DNA from: Dechloromonas aromatica (nom. nud.)
GTDB lineage: Bacteria; Pseudomonadota; Gammaproteobacteria; Burkholderiales; Rhodocyclaceae
Reading direction: 5' to 3'
NCBI GenBank assembly: GCA_017848965.1
Contig: JAFIHA010000025.1
Span: 84,195-148,194, forward strand
Length of the DNA: 64,000 nt
Below the pieces are notes generated by a model. It was not told the DNA's origin. It did not search any database and worked only from the letters and a program-made list of their open reading frames with translations. Numbering within the stretch: position 1 is the stretch's first letter; each line of letters begins with the position of its first letter. Below are positions 8,251-15,765 of this stretch, piece after piece. The translations under genes and the position numbers were made by a program.

Positions 8251-8405
8251 CCGCCCGTCGCCCAGCAGCGCGCGCCGCACCTTTTGCCGGCGCCCGAGAT
8301 GCGTCAAAGAACGTACATGAACGCCCCCAACCGGGACGTACCGCTTTTCGTCGCCCGACAACCGGGGCGGCCTGGAGATCGCAAACTGCATTTGGAGGAG
8401 AAACC

Positions 8406-9203
8406 ATGATCAAGATCGGACTCGTTGGTTACGGGAAGGCTGGACAGGCCGTTGCCAGCGTCCTGCGGGAAGATCCGCGTTTCGAGTTGTGCTGGGTGGC
8501 ACGCGGTTCGTCCGCCGAGAGCATTGACGACCTGCCCGTCGTGAAGCTTGAAGCGGACAGCTTCGGCGCCTGGCTGGATGCCCACCCGGTCGACGGAATC
8601 ATCGACTTTTCGAACCCGCAAGCCGTCCTCAGCTATGGCGAAGCCGTGCGCCAGCGCGGCATCATGGTGGTGACGGCGATTTCCGGCTATCCGCCGGAAA
8701 CCCTGGATTACATCCGCGACCTCGGTCGCGACATCCGCATCATGTCGTCGCCCAACATCACGCTGGGCATCAACTTCCTGCTGCTGGCGGCGCAGATACT
8801 GCGCCGCATCGCGCCCTTCGCCGATGTCGAGATCGTCGAGCAGCATTTCCGCGACAAGCCGGAAGTCTCCGGCACGGCGAGACGCATTGCCGAGGTGCTC
8901 GACGTCGACGACGAGCGCATCACCTCGCTGCGCCTGGGCGGCATCGTCGGCCACCACGAAGTGATCTTCGGTTTCCCCTACCAGACCGTGCGCCTGATCC
9001 ACGACTCGATCCGCCGCGAGGCCTTCGGCACCGGCGCGGCCTTTGCGATCGAACAACTGTCGCGCTGCGCGACCGGCTTTTACACGCAGGACAAGCTGCT
9101 GATGCGGGTGATCCGCGAGGAACTGCTGCTCGAGGAGACGCTCAGCGCGGCCCCGGCAGTTTCCCTGGATTCATCAGTCCCAGCGGATCGAGCGCCTGCC
9201 TGA
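8406..9203 (+). CDS. DapB-like NAD(P)-dependent dehydrogenase (dihydrodipicolinate reductase family)
   Basis: A 265-residue protein. The N-terminal Rossmann motif is GYGKAGQAVA. The family signature is recognisable but altered: canonical E-A-H-H-R-H-K-V-D-A-P-S-G-T-A reads EQHFRDKPEVSGTA, with the second histidine replaced, one residue deleted and D changed to E. The later GGIVGHHEVIFGFPYQTVRL matches the DapB substrate-domain strand. It is probably a paralogue, not the lysine-pathway enzyme, since gene context shows no lysine genes. GGAGGAG precedes the ATG at a good distance. The leader holds a terminator hairpin and a putative MarR operator, so expression is likely conditional. The last 62 nt overlap the convergent flavoprotein gene. 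Confidence 0.75.
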   Translation: MIKIGLVGYGKAGQAVASVLREDPRFELCWVARGSSAESIDDLPVVKLEADSFGAWLDAHPVDGIIDFSNPQAVLSYGEAVRQRGIMVVTAISGYPPETLDYIRDLGRDIRIMSSPNITLGINFLLLAAQILRRIAPFADVEIVEQHFRDKPEVSGTARRIAEVLDVDDERITSLRLGGIVGHHEVIFGFPYQTVRLIHDSIRREAFGTGAAFAIEQLSRCATGFYTQDKLLMRVIREELLLEETLSAAPAVSLDSSVPADRAPA

Positions 9204-10542
9204 CGGTCCGCATCAGCTCGATTTCGACGGCTGGCTTGTAGCGCAGGATTTCCTCGCGCTTCAGCTGGCCGATGCCGTGTTCGGCGGAGATCGTGCCGTT
9301 CAGCGCATGCACCGTATCGTGCACGATGCGGTTGACCTCCGGCTGACTGGCCAGGAAAGCGGCGTTGTCGGCGGCATCCGGCTTGGACAGGTTGTAGTGC
9401 AGGTTGCCGTCGCCGACATGGCCGAAGGCGACCACGCGGATGCCGGGAAAGGCCGCCGCCAGCGCGGCATCGGCACGGCAGAGGAAATCCGGGATGCGCG
9501 AGACCGGCACGGCGACGTCGTGCTTGATGCTGACGCCTTCGATCTTCTGCGCTTCCGAGATGGCCTCGCGCAGCGCCCACAGCGCCCGCGCCTGGCTGTC
9601 GCTGGCGGCGACGGTGCCGTCGGCGACGGCGCCGCTGGCCAGGCAGTCGGCAAGCCAGCGCTCGACCGCCGCCGGGTCGGCGTCTGAGAACTCGGCCAGC
9701 ACATACCACGGACTGGCCGCCGCCGGCCGCCGGGCGCCGGGGATGTGGCGCAGCACCAAACCGAGCGCCGTTTCGGAAACCAGTTCGAAGGCAGTCAGTT
9801 GCGCGTCGAAGGCGCTGCGCGCGCGGTTCAGCAATTCGACCGCGGCGGCCGGCGTGGCGACGTTGAGCCAGCAGGTGGTCTGCGTCTTGGGCAAGGGGAA
9901 GAGCTTGAGCACGGCGGCGGTGATGATGCCGAGCGTGCCTTCGGCGCCGATGAAGAGCTGCTTGAGGTCGTAGCCGGTGTTGTCCTTGCGCAGGCCGCGC
10001 AGGCCGTCCCACAGTTCGCCGCCGGGCAGCACCACCTGCAGCCCCAGCGTCAGTTCGCGAGTGTTGCCGTAGCGCAGCACCTGGACGCCGCCGGCGTTGG
10101 TCGACAGGTTACCGCCGATCTGGCAACTCCCTTCCGACGCCAGTGCCAGCGGAAAGAGGCGGCCGGCGGCGCGTGCCGCGTCCTGGACGGCGGCCAGCGT
10201 GCAGCCGGCTTCGACGGTGATCGTGTTGTTCTGCGCGTCGACGGCGAGGATGCGGTTCATCCGGGACAGGCTGACCACCACCGCCCGCCCGCTGTCGTCC
10301 GGCGTCGCCGCGCCGCACAGGCTGGTGTTGCCGCCCTGCGGCACGATCGGCGCGCCGGCGCCGACGCAGGCACGGACGACGGCGGCGACTTCGGCGCTGC
10401 TGCCGGGCTGGACCACGCACAGGGCGCGACCGCGGTAACGACCGCGCCAGTCGGTCAGCATCGGCGCCATGGCGGCCGGCTCGCCGAGCACCCGGTCTGG
10501 TCCCAGCAGTTCGCGCAAGTTGTCGAGCAAAGCCTGCATCAC
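9142..10542 (-). CDS. FAD-linked oxidase (GlcD / D-lactate dehydrogenase family)
   Basis: At 466 residues this has the length of GlcD, Dld and D-2-hydroxyglutarate dehydrogenases. The PCMH-type FAD-binding region includes PIVPQGGNTSLCGAA, and SEGSCQIGGNLSTNAGG is the typical phosphate-binding loop. The C-terminal cap contains GHVGDGNLHYN and ISAEHGIGQLKREEI, which supply metal and substrate residues in this family. It oxidises a 2-hydroxyacid and passes electrons to quinone or a cytochrome; the substrate cannot be fixed from sequence. It stands alone, without GlcE or GlcF subunits. Its 3' end overlaps the dapB-like gene tail to tail, so the two may interfere with each other's expression. Confidence 0.85.
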   Translation of the reverse strand: MMQALLDNLRELLGPDRVLGEPAAMAPMLTDWRGRYRGRALCVVQPGSSAEVAAVVRACVGAGAPIVPQGGNTSLCGAATPDDSGRAVVVSLSRMNRILAVDAQNNTITVEAGCTLAAVQDAARAAGRLFPLALASEGSCQIGGNLSTNAGGVQVLRYGNTRELTLGLQVVLPGGELWDGLRGLRKDNTGYDLKQLFIGAEGTLGIITAAVLKLFPLPKTQTTCWLNVATPAAAVELLNRARSAFDAQLTAFELVSETALGLVLRHIPGARRPAAASPWYVLAEFSDADPAAVERWLADCLASGAVADGTVAASDSQARALWALREAISEAQKIEGVSIKHDVAVPVSRIPDFLCRADAALAAAFPGIRVVAFGHVGDGNLHYNLSKPDAADNAAFLASQPEVNRIVHDTVHALNGTISAEHGIGQLKREEILRYKPAVEIELMRTVRQALDPLGLMNPGKLPGPR

Positions 10543-10672
10543 GTCGTATTTCCGTCAATTGCCGCCGATGGCGGCGCAAAGCGCATTCTCGGCAGGCGGC
10601 GGCGAGGCGTCAAACGCTTTCCCGGCAACGTTCCAGCCGCTATGATTCGTTCATAACCAAGACCGCGCTCCC

Positions 10673-11020
10673 ATGCCCCTGCCCGTCCTCGCCCAGCACC
10701 TTGCCCGCAATCGCCTCTCCGCCTATTGCGAGCAACGCTATCCGCCCGAGCTGCGGGAGAGCGTTCGCCTCGACCTGCGCTTCGAAGACGACGCCGTCAT
10801 CCTCTACGAATCGCGGCCGTCGCCGCAGCAGGCTGGGCAGTGGATCCACCTCGACATCGCGCGCTTCCGCTACAACCTCGGTTCCGGCACCTGGCTGCTC
10901 GATGCGCCGAGCTTCGGCGGCCATTCGGCCTGGCGCCAGTACTCGCACCGTCCGGAGCGCGAGCTGCGCCGCCTGCTGGCGCTGCTCGACGAAGACGCCG
11001 AGGGCGTCTTCTGGTCCTGA
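10673..11020 (+). CDS. DUF3024-family protein
   Basis: A 115-residue small soluble protein. The C-terminal DEDAEGVFWS and the central WIHLDIARFRYN match my memory of DUF3024, whose members end with a similar D-x-x-G-x-FW motif. The function is unknown. It lacks membrane segments and a signal peptide. It is convergent with rimO: its stop abuts the rimO stop at 11021, leaving no space for a terminator. Confidence 0.7.
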   Translation: MPLPVLAQHLARNRLSAYCEQRYPPELRESVRLDLRFEDDAVILYESRPSPQQAGQWIHLDIARFRYNLGSGTWLLDAPSFGGHSAWRQYSHRPERELRRLLALLDEDAEGVFWS

Positions 11021-12343
11021 TCAGGCGGGCTGGGCGTAGAGGTCGTGGTGGTCGGCGTCGATGACGCGGACCTTGAGGAAATCGCCGGGCTGGGCGTCGA
11101 AGAAGCCGTCGAGGTAAACCACGCCGTCGATTTCCGGCGCGTCGGCCTTGGAGCGGGCGATCGTCCCTTCGTCATCGACTTCGTCGACCAGCACTTCGAT
11201 CACCGTGTCGATCTTCGCCGCCAGCTTGTCGGCGGAAATGTCTTCCTGCACCTGCATCAGCCAGCGCCGGCGGTCCTCGCGCACGTCTTCCGGCGGCAGG
11301 CCGGGCAGTTCGTTGGCGGTGGCGCCCTCAACCGGCGAGTAGGCGAAACAGCCGACGCGGTCGAGCTTGGCGTCTTCGAGGAACTGGATCAGTTGGTCGA
11401 AATCCTCGTCGGTCTCGCCGGGGAAGCCGGTGATGAAGGTCGAACGGATGACGATTTCCGGGCAGATTTCGCGCCACTTGGCGATGCGTTCCAGCGTGTT
11501 CTCGCTCGAACCGGGGCGCTTCATCGCCTTCAGGATCTTCGGGCTGGCGTGCTGGAAGGGGACGTCGAGGTAAGGCAGGATCTTGCCTTCGGCCATCAGC
11601 GGGATGACGTCGTCGACCGAGGGATAGGGATAAACGTAGTGCAGGCGGACCCAGATGCCGAAGGAGGCAAGCGCGTCGCACAACTCCTTCAGGCGCGTCT
11701 TCACCGGCCGGCCGCCCCAGAAGCTGGTGCGGTACTTGAGGTCGACGCCGTAGGCGCTGGTGTCCTGCGAGATGACCAGAATCTCTTTTACACCGGCGCG
11801 GGCCAGGTTCTCGGCTTCGGCCAGCACGTCGCCGACCGGGCGCGAAACGAGCGGGCCGCGCAGCGAGGGAATGATGCAGAAGGTGCAACTGTGGTTGCAG
11901 CCTTCGGAAATCTTCAGGTAGGCGTAGTGCGCCGGCGTCAGCCGGATGCCCTGCGGCGGCACGAGGTCGGAATACGGGTCGTGCGGCTTCGGCAGGTGCT
12001 GATGCACGTGGCCCATCACCTCTTCCATGGCGTGCGGGCCGGTGATGGCGAGCACCGACGGGTGCGTCGTCTGGACGATGTCGCCCTTGGCGCCGAGGCA
12101 GCCGGTGACGATCACCTTGCCGTTCTCGTTCAGCGCCTCGCCGATGGCGTCGAGCGATTCCTCGACGGCGGCGTCGATGAAGCCGCAGGTATTGACGATG
12201 ACCAGGTCGGAATCGTCGTAGCTGGGCGAGATTTCGTAACCCTCGGCGCGCAGGCGGGTGAGGATGAGTTCGGCGTCCGAGCCGGCCTTGGGGCAACCGA
12301 GCGAGACGAAACCGACGGTCGGCACTTTCTGAATTTGTGTCAT
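11021..12343 (-). CDS. rimO: Ribosomal protein S12 methylthiotransferase RimO
   Basis: This 440-residue radical-SAM enzyme methylthiolates an aspartate of ribosomal protein S12. The N-terminal cluster cysteines are C17, C53 and C82, and the radical-SAM motif CxxxCxxC is C149-C153-C156 in [10 protein letters not shown]. The C-terminal TRAM-type domain shows [17 protein letters not shown] and the RimO-typical ending near DHHDLYAQ. RimO is preferred over MiaB because of the [12 protein letters not shown] start and the [14 protein letters not shown] segment. The gene is divergent from the DUF2478 gene, with 78 bp between the starts. Confidence 0.95.
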   Translation of the reverse strand: MTQIQKVPTVGFVSLGCPKAGSDAELILTRLRAEGYEISPSYDDSDLVIVNTCGFIDAAVEESLDAIGEALNENGKVIVTGCLGAKGDIVQTTHPSVLAITGPHAMEEVMGHVHQHLPKPHDPYSDLVPPQGIRLTPAHYAYLKISEGCNHSCTFCIIPSLRGPLVSRPVGDVLAEAENLARAGVKEILVISQDTSAYGVDLKYRTSFWGGRPVKTRLKELCDALASFGIWVRLHYVYPYPSVDDVIPLMAEGKILPYLDVPFQHASPKILKAMKRPGSSENTLERIAKWREICPEIVIRSTFITGFPGETDEDFDQLIQFLEDAKLDRVGCFAYSPVEGATANELPGLPPEDVREDRRRWLMQVQEDISADKLAAKIDTVIEVLVDEVDDEGTIARSKADAPEIDGVVYLDGFFDAQPGDFLKVRVIDADHHDLYAQPA

Positions 12344-12421
12344 GCGGGATTCCAGACTTGACCGGCGGGGCCGGCGGAGAAAACGCGTATTTTATGGGGA
12401 AACGCCGGGTAAAATCGCGCC

Positions 12422-12934
12422 ATGATGCCAAGCGCCGACCCCGAACTGCCACCGATCGCCACCATCGTCGCCGCCACCGGTAGCGCCGATGCCCTCTTGC
12501 GCGACTTTGTCGCCGACCTGCGCCGGCGCGGCATACGGGTGCGCGGACTGCTGCAGGAAAGCCATGCCGACGACAGTTGCTGCCAGCACAGCCTGATCGA
12601 CATCGAAGACGGCCGTCGCTACCCGATTTCGCAGCAACTCGGCAGCCAGTCGAACGCCTGTTCCCTGGACACCGCGGCACTCGCCGAGGCGACCGCGGTG
12701 ATGCGACGGATCGCCGACGAAGGCGCCGACCTGGCGATCTTCAACCGTTTTTCCAAGCTGGAAAGCCACGGCGAAGGCTTCGCCGCCGAGATGCTGCAGG
12801 TGATGAGCAGCGGCGTTCCGGTGCTCACCGTCACTTCCCCCACCCACCTGGAAAGCTGGCGCCACTTCACCGGCGGCATCGCCCGCGAACTGCCGCCGGA
12901 TACCGCCGCGCTGAACGCCTGGTTCGCCACCTGA
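12422..12934 (+). CDS. DUF2478-family protein (molybdenum-locus NTPase-like)
   Basis: A 170-residue protein resembling DUF2478, a small family I know as commonly placed in molybdate gene clusters and related to nucleotide-binding folds. The conserved parts are IATIVAATGSADALLRDFVADLRRRG at the N-terminus, the RGLLQES segment, DIEDGRRYPISQ, and FNRFSKLESHGEGF. The usual P-loop lysine is absent at the N-terminus (ATGSADALL), so NTP hydrolysis is uncertain. The DUF2478 assignment and its link to molybdenum come from memory. The context supports it, because ModE-like operators begin 37 bp after its stop. It could support cofactor or transporter function. Confidence 0.65.
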   Translation: MMPSADPELPPIATIVAATGSADALLRDFVADLRRRGIRVRGLLQESHADDSCCQHSLIDIEDGRRYPISQQLGSQSNACSLDTAALAEATAVMRRIADEGADLAIFNRFSKLESHGEGFAAEMLQVMSSGVPVLTVTSPTHLESWRHFTGGIARELPPDTAALNAWFAT

Positions 12935-12970
12935 GCTTTTATTGACCGCCATTGGCGGTTACCCGACAAT

Positions 12971-12994
12971 CGTTATATACACTACAACATATCG
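12971..12994. promoter_or_regulatory. ModE-like operator A
   Basis: The half-sites are CGTTATATA-N7-ACATATCG. This has the spacing and almost the sequence of the E. coli modA operator as I remember it (CGTTATATT-N7-ACATAACG). It lies 116 bp before the unknown gene that starts the TonB-receptor unit. Site B follows 75 bp later. ModE with bound molybdate would repress from here. Confidence 0.72.
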
Positions 12995-13069
12995 TAGCGA
13001 AGCCAACACGCTTCAGCAGCGAAACACCCCATAAAACCCTGGCACCACTTTTGCTGTATAGCCGTCAAT

Positions 13070-13093
13070 CGCTATATATGTTGCTATATTTCC
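13070..13093. promoter_or_regulatory. ModE-like operator B (weaker right half)
   Basis: The left half CGCTATATA is a good ModE half-site; after 7 nt the right half reads ATATTTCC, a poor match. The site ends 16 bp before the ATG at 13110, so bound ModE would block translation initiation or the promoter. Together with site A this supports molybdate control of the downstream unit. Confidence 0.55.
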
Positions 13094-13109
13094 AAACGAG
13101 GCACCAACG

Positions 13110-13496
13110 ATGTATCTGCCGCAACCGGACCCGCAACGCCGTCTCGCCACCGACCCGGAAGCCGCGGTCGACTGGCTGCGACTGCTGCCCGCCGAATGGC
13201 GCGAAGCCGTCGACCGGCCGCTGTATTTCCGACGTTATCGCGAATACGAAATGCTCGCCGAGCGGACCATCGGCTACGACGAGGACGCGCGCCCCTGCTT
13301 CATCACCCACCAGTTCACATTGACCCGCCTGACGAGCGACGACGATGAAGAGTTTTACGAAACCGTCGCTCTGGCCGAGGAAATGACCGCCTGGCGCCTG
13401 CACGACGGACGCTGGCTGGTGCTGCGCAATACCCAGCCCGACCCCGGCAGCAAGAACGGAGATTTCTATGCCATTCACCCCGACGCCCCCCGCTGA
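13110..13496 (+). CDS. Acidic hypothetical protein, first gene of the ModE-boxed unit
   Basis: I do not recognise this 128-residue soluble protein. It is rich in acidic and aromatic residues (RRYREYEMLAERTIGYDED, DDDEEFYETVALAEE) and has no signal peptide, membrane segment or metal-binding cluster. Its length and position before an Xre regulator recall toxin-antitoxin pairs, but no RelE/HigB catalytic pattern is visible. It overlaps the Xre gene by 29 nt, so the two are probably cotranslated. ModE-like sites A and B lie directly upstream, which ties its expression to molybdate status. A role in regulation or as a partner of the Xre protein is the simplest guess. Confidence 0.6.
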   Translation: MYLPQPDPQRRLATDPEAAVDWLRLLPAEWREAVDRPLYFRRYREYEMLAERTIGYDEDARPCFITHQFTLTRLTSDDDEEFYETVALAEEMTAWRLHDGRWLVLRNTQPDPGSKNGDFYAIHPDAPR

Positions 13497-13809
13497 CGCG
13501 GCCGGCGCCCCCGGCTTTGGCGGACTGCGCCGCCGTTTGGGCATCTCGCAGGTGGAAATCGCCGGCCAGCTTGGCGTCACCCAGCCCTGCATCGCCAAGA
13601 TGGAACACCAGGAAGACATGCGCCTGTCGACGCTGCGCCGCTACGTCGCCGCCCTCGGCGGCGAACTGCGCCTGATCGCCGAAATCGACGGCGTGGCGCA
13701 CGAACTGGACATCGGCACCTGGCCGGTGACGCCGGAAGAAAAAACATCCACGCAAAACAACAGGGGTCTTCAATGCAATTCACCAAACATGCTCTCCAGC
13801 CACGCCTGA
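13468..13809 (+). CDS. Xre-family helix-turn-helix protein
   Basis: A 113-residue protein with one HTH: LRRRLGISQVEIAGQLGVTQPCIAKMEHQ (residues about 20-50) is a classic Xre/cro helix-turn-helix, followed by MRLSTLRRYVAALGGELRLIAEI, typical of HigA-like antitoxins and small repressors. A GGAG lies 6 nt before the ATG at 13468, inside the preceding gene, and the 3' end overlaps the TonB-receptor start by 37 nt. The three genes are thus tightly coupled. It may add a second layer of control over receptor expression, or act as antitoxin to the upstream protein. Confidence 0.8.
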   Translation: MPFTPTPPADAAGAPGFGGLRRRLGISQVEIAGQLGVTQPCIAKMEHQEDMRLSTLRRYVAALGGELRLIAEIDGVAHELDIGTWPVTPEEKTSTQNNRGLQCNSPNMLSSHA

Positions 13810-15764
13810 TCGCCGCTGCCGTCGCCGCGGCTTGCGCGCTACCGGCGCATGCAGATTCTTCGCTGTTCGAACTGGGCACCGTCCAGGTCACCGGCGAGCG
13901 CTCGCCGAGCGGAGAAATCGAAGCCGAACAGGTGTCCTCGGTGATCAGCACCGAAGAGATCGAGCGCTTCAGACGGACCAATGTCGGCGACGCGGTCAAC
14001 CTGCTCTCCGGCGTCAGCATCAGCACCAACTCGCGTAACGAGAAGATGGTCTACCTGCGCGGCTACGACGCCCGCCAGGCGCCGCTGTTCATCGACGGCA
14101 TCCCGGTTTACGTTCCCTATGACGGCTATGTCGACATGAACCGCTTCACCACCGCCGACCTCTCGGCGATCCAGGTGGTCAAGGGCTTCAGCTCGGTCGC
14201 CTTCGGCCCGAACACGCTGGGCGGCGCGATCAACCTGATCTCGCGCAAGCCGACGCGCAAATTCGAGGGCGATGTCAGCCTCGGCATCGGTTCCGGCCAC
14301 GAACGGCGAGCCGCGCTCAACGTCGGAACCAATCAGGGCCTGTGGTACGCCCAGGCCGGGCTGTCCTACGACGCGGCGGACTATTTCCCGATGTCCTCGG
14401 GCTTTTCGGCGACGACGACGGAAAACGGCGGCCACCGCGAGAACTCGGCGCACCGCGACAGCAAGGTATCGCTCAAGCTCGGCCTGACGCCGAACGCCAC
14501 CGACGAATACGCGCTCAGCTACTACCGCCAGGATGGCGAAAAAGGCCAGCCGCCATCGACCGACCCGGCCGCCGCCCGCTACTGGCAGTGGCCGTACTGG
14601 GACAAGGAAAGCCTCTACTTCGTCTCGCGCACCGCGCTGGGCGACAAGGAAATGCTCAAGGTCCGCCTGTTCCGCGACACTTTCGACAACGACCTGCGCA
14701 TCTACAGCGACGCCAGCTACACCACCTACAACCCGGTCAGCGGCGTTAGCGTCTATCACGACAAGAGCAACGGCGCTTCCGTCGAACTGTCGTCGATCCG
14801 CCTGCCGGCGCAGGAAATCAAGCTCATCGCCAGCCGCAAGAGCGACGAGCACAAGAGCGTCGACGGCGCCGGCGTCACCGGTGAGGCGTTCAAGGATGTC
14901 CTGACGTCGTATGCGATCGAGGACAACATCCGCCTCGGCCAGCGCTGGCTGCTCTCGCTCGGCCTCTCCCGGCACAGCCTGGAGGCTGAACACGTTTTCA
15001 AGAGCGGCTGGCCGGCTTTCGACATCAGCGACGAGAAGCGCGCCACCGACGGCCAGGCCGCGCTCTTCTTCGACCTCGACGCGAAAAACCGCTTCTACGC
15101 CAGCATCGCCGAGAAGACCCGGCTGCCGACGCTGAAGGACCGCTTCTCGCTGCGTTTCGGCCGCTACGTCGAAAACCCCGACCTCAAGCCGGAATCGTCG
15201 ATCAATTACGAGATCGGCTACCAGGGCACGCCGTGGCGCGCCCTGCGCGTCGAGGCGGCGCTTTTCCACAGCCGGATCGACGACAAGATCCAGTCGGTCT
15301 TCCTGGTTCCTGGCACCACCGCCTGCAGCAACGCCAAGCCCTGCCAGATGCAGAACGTCGGCGAAGTGAAAAGCAGCGGCGTCGAACTCGGCCTGCGCAC
15401 GCCGCTCGCCAACTGGCTCGATGTCGGCGCCAACTACACCTACCTGCGCCTGAAGAACGTCAGCGACTCGAGCATCAAGATCACCGACGTGCCGCGCCAG
15501 AAGCTCAGCGCCTTCGCCATCGCCCGCTTCGGCGACCAGTTCGAAGCCGTGCCCTACATCGAGAGCGAGACCGGTCGCTGGGCGTCGAACAGCAAACAGC
15601 TCGGCGGCTTCACCACCGTCAACCTGAAGCTCACCTACCGTCCGCAACCGGCACTCGCCCTCGAAGCCGGCGTCAGCAACGCCGGCGACAAGCAGTACGA
15701 GACCTCGGACGGTTTCCCGAGCCCGGGCCGCATGTACTACGCCAACCTGCGCTACAGCTTCTGA
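13773..15764 (+). CDS. TonB-dependent outer-membrane receptor, probably for a molybdenum/tungsten species
   Basis: A 663-residue receptor with a signal peptide cleaved near PAHA-DS (residue 27), a TonB-box-like stretch (LGTVQVTGE), a plug domain with SRNEKMVYLRGYDAR and FGPNTLGGAINLISRKP, and a 22-strand barrel ending in the aromatic terminus LRYSF. Such receptors import chelates or vitamins using TonB energy. The substrate is inferred from location: ModE-like operators precede its unit and ABC genes for molybdate-like anions follow. A barrel loop holds two close cysteines (TTACSNAKPCQM). Siderophore or cobalamin uptake remains possible, but no Fur box or B12 riboswitch is evident. The next gene begins 1 nt after its stop. 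Confidence 0.88.
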   Translation: MQFTKHALQPRLIAAAVAAACALPAHADSSLFELGTVQVTGERSPSGEIEAEQVSSVISTEEIERFRRTNVGDAVNLLSGVSISTNSRNEKMVYLRGYDARQAPLFIDGIPVYVPYDGYVDMNRFTTADLSAIQVVKGFSSVAFGPNTLGGAINLISRKPTRKFEGDVSLGIGSGHERRAALNVGTNQGLWYAQAGLSYDAADYFPMSSGFSATTTENGGHRENSAHRDSKVSLKLGLTPNATDEYALSYYRQDGEKGQPPSTDPAAARYWQWPYWDKESLYFVSRTALGDKEMLKVRLFRDTFDNDLRIYSDASYTTYNPVSGVSVYHDKSNGASVELSSIRLPAQEIKLIASRKSDEHKSVDGAGVTGEAFKDVLTSYAIEDNIRLGQRWLLSLGLSRHSLEAEHVFKSGWPAFDISDEKRATDGQAALFFDLDAKNRFYASIAEKTRLPTLKDRFSLRFGRYVENPDLKPESSINYEIGYQGTPWRALRVEAALFHSRIDDKIQSVFLVPGTTACSNAKPCQMQNVGEVKSSGVELGLRTPLANWLDVGANYTYLRLKNVSDSSIKITDVPRQKLSAFAIARFGDQFEAVPYIESETGRWASNSKQLGGFTTVNLKLTYRPQPALALEAGVSNAGDKQYETSDGFPSPGRMYYANLRYSF

Positions 15765-15765
15765 C

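Noticed and set aside
12946-12960. Hairpin ACCGCC/GGCGGT after the DUF2478 gene as a terminator
   Set aside because: The 6 bp stem is not followed by T's on either strand, so it is at best a weak structure.
13110-13809. Type II toxin-antitoxin system of HigBA type
   Set aside because: The Xre part fits, but the upstream protein shows no RelE/HigB pattern and the ModE-like sites suggest a metal-linked role. Kept only as an open question.
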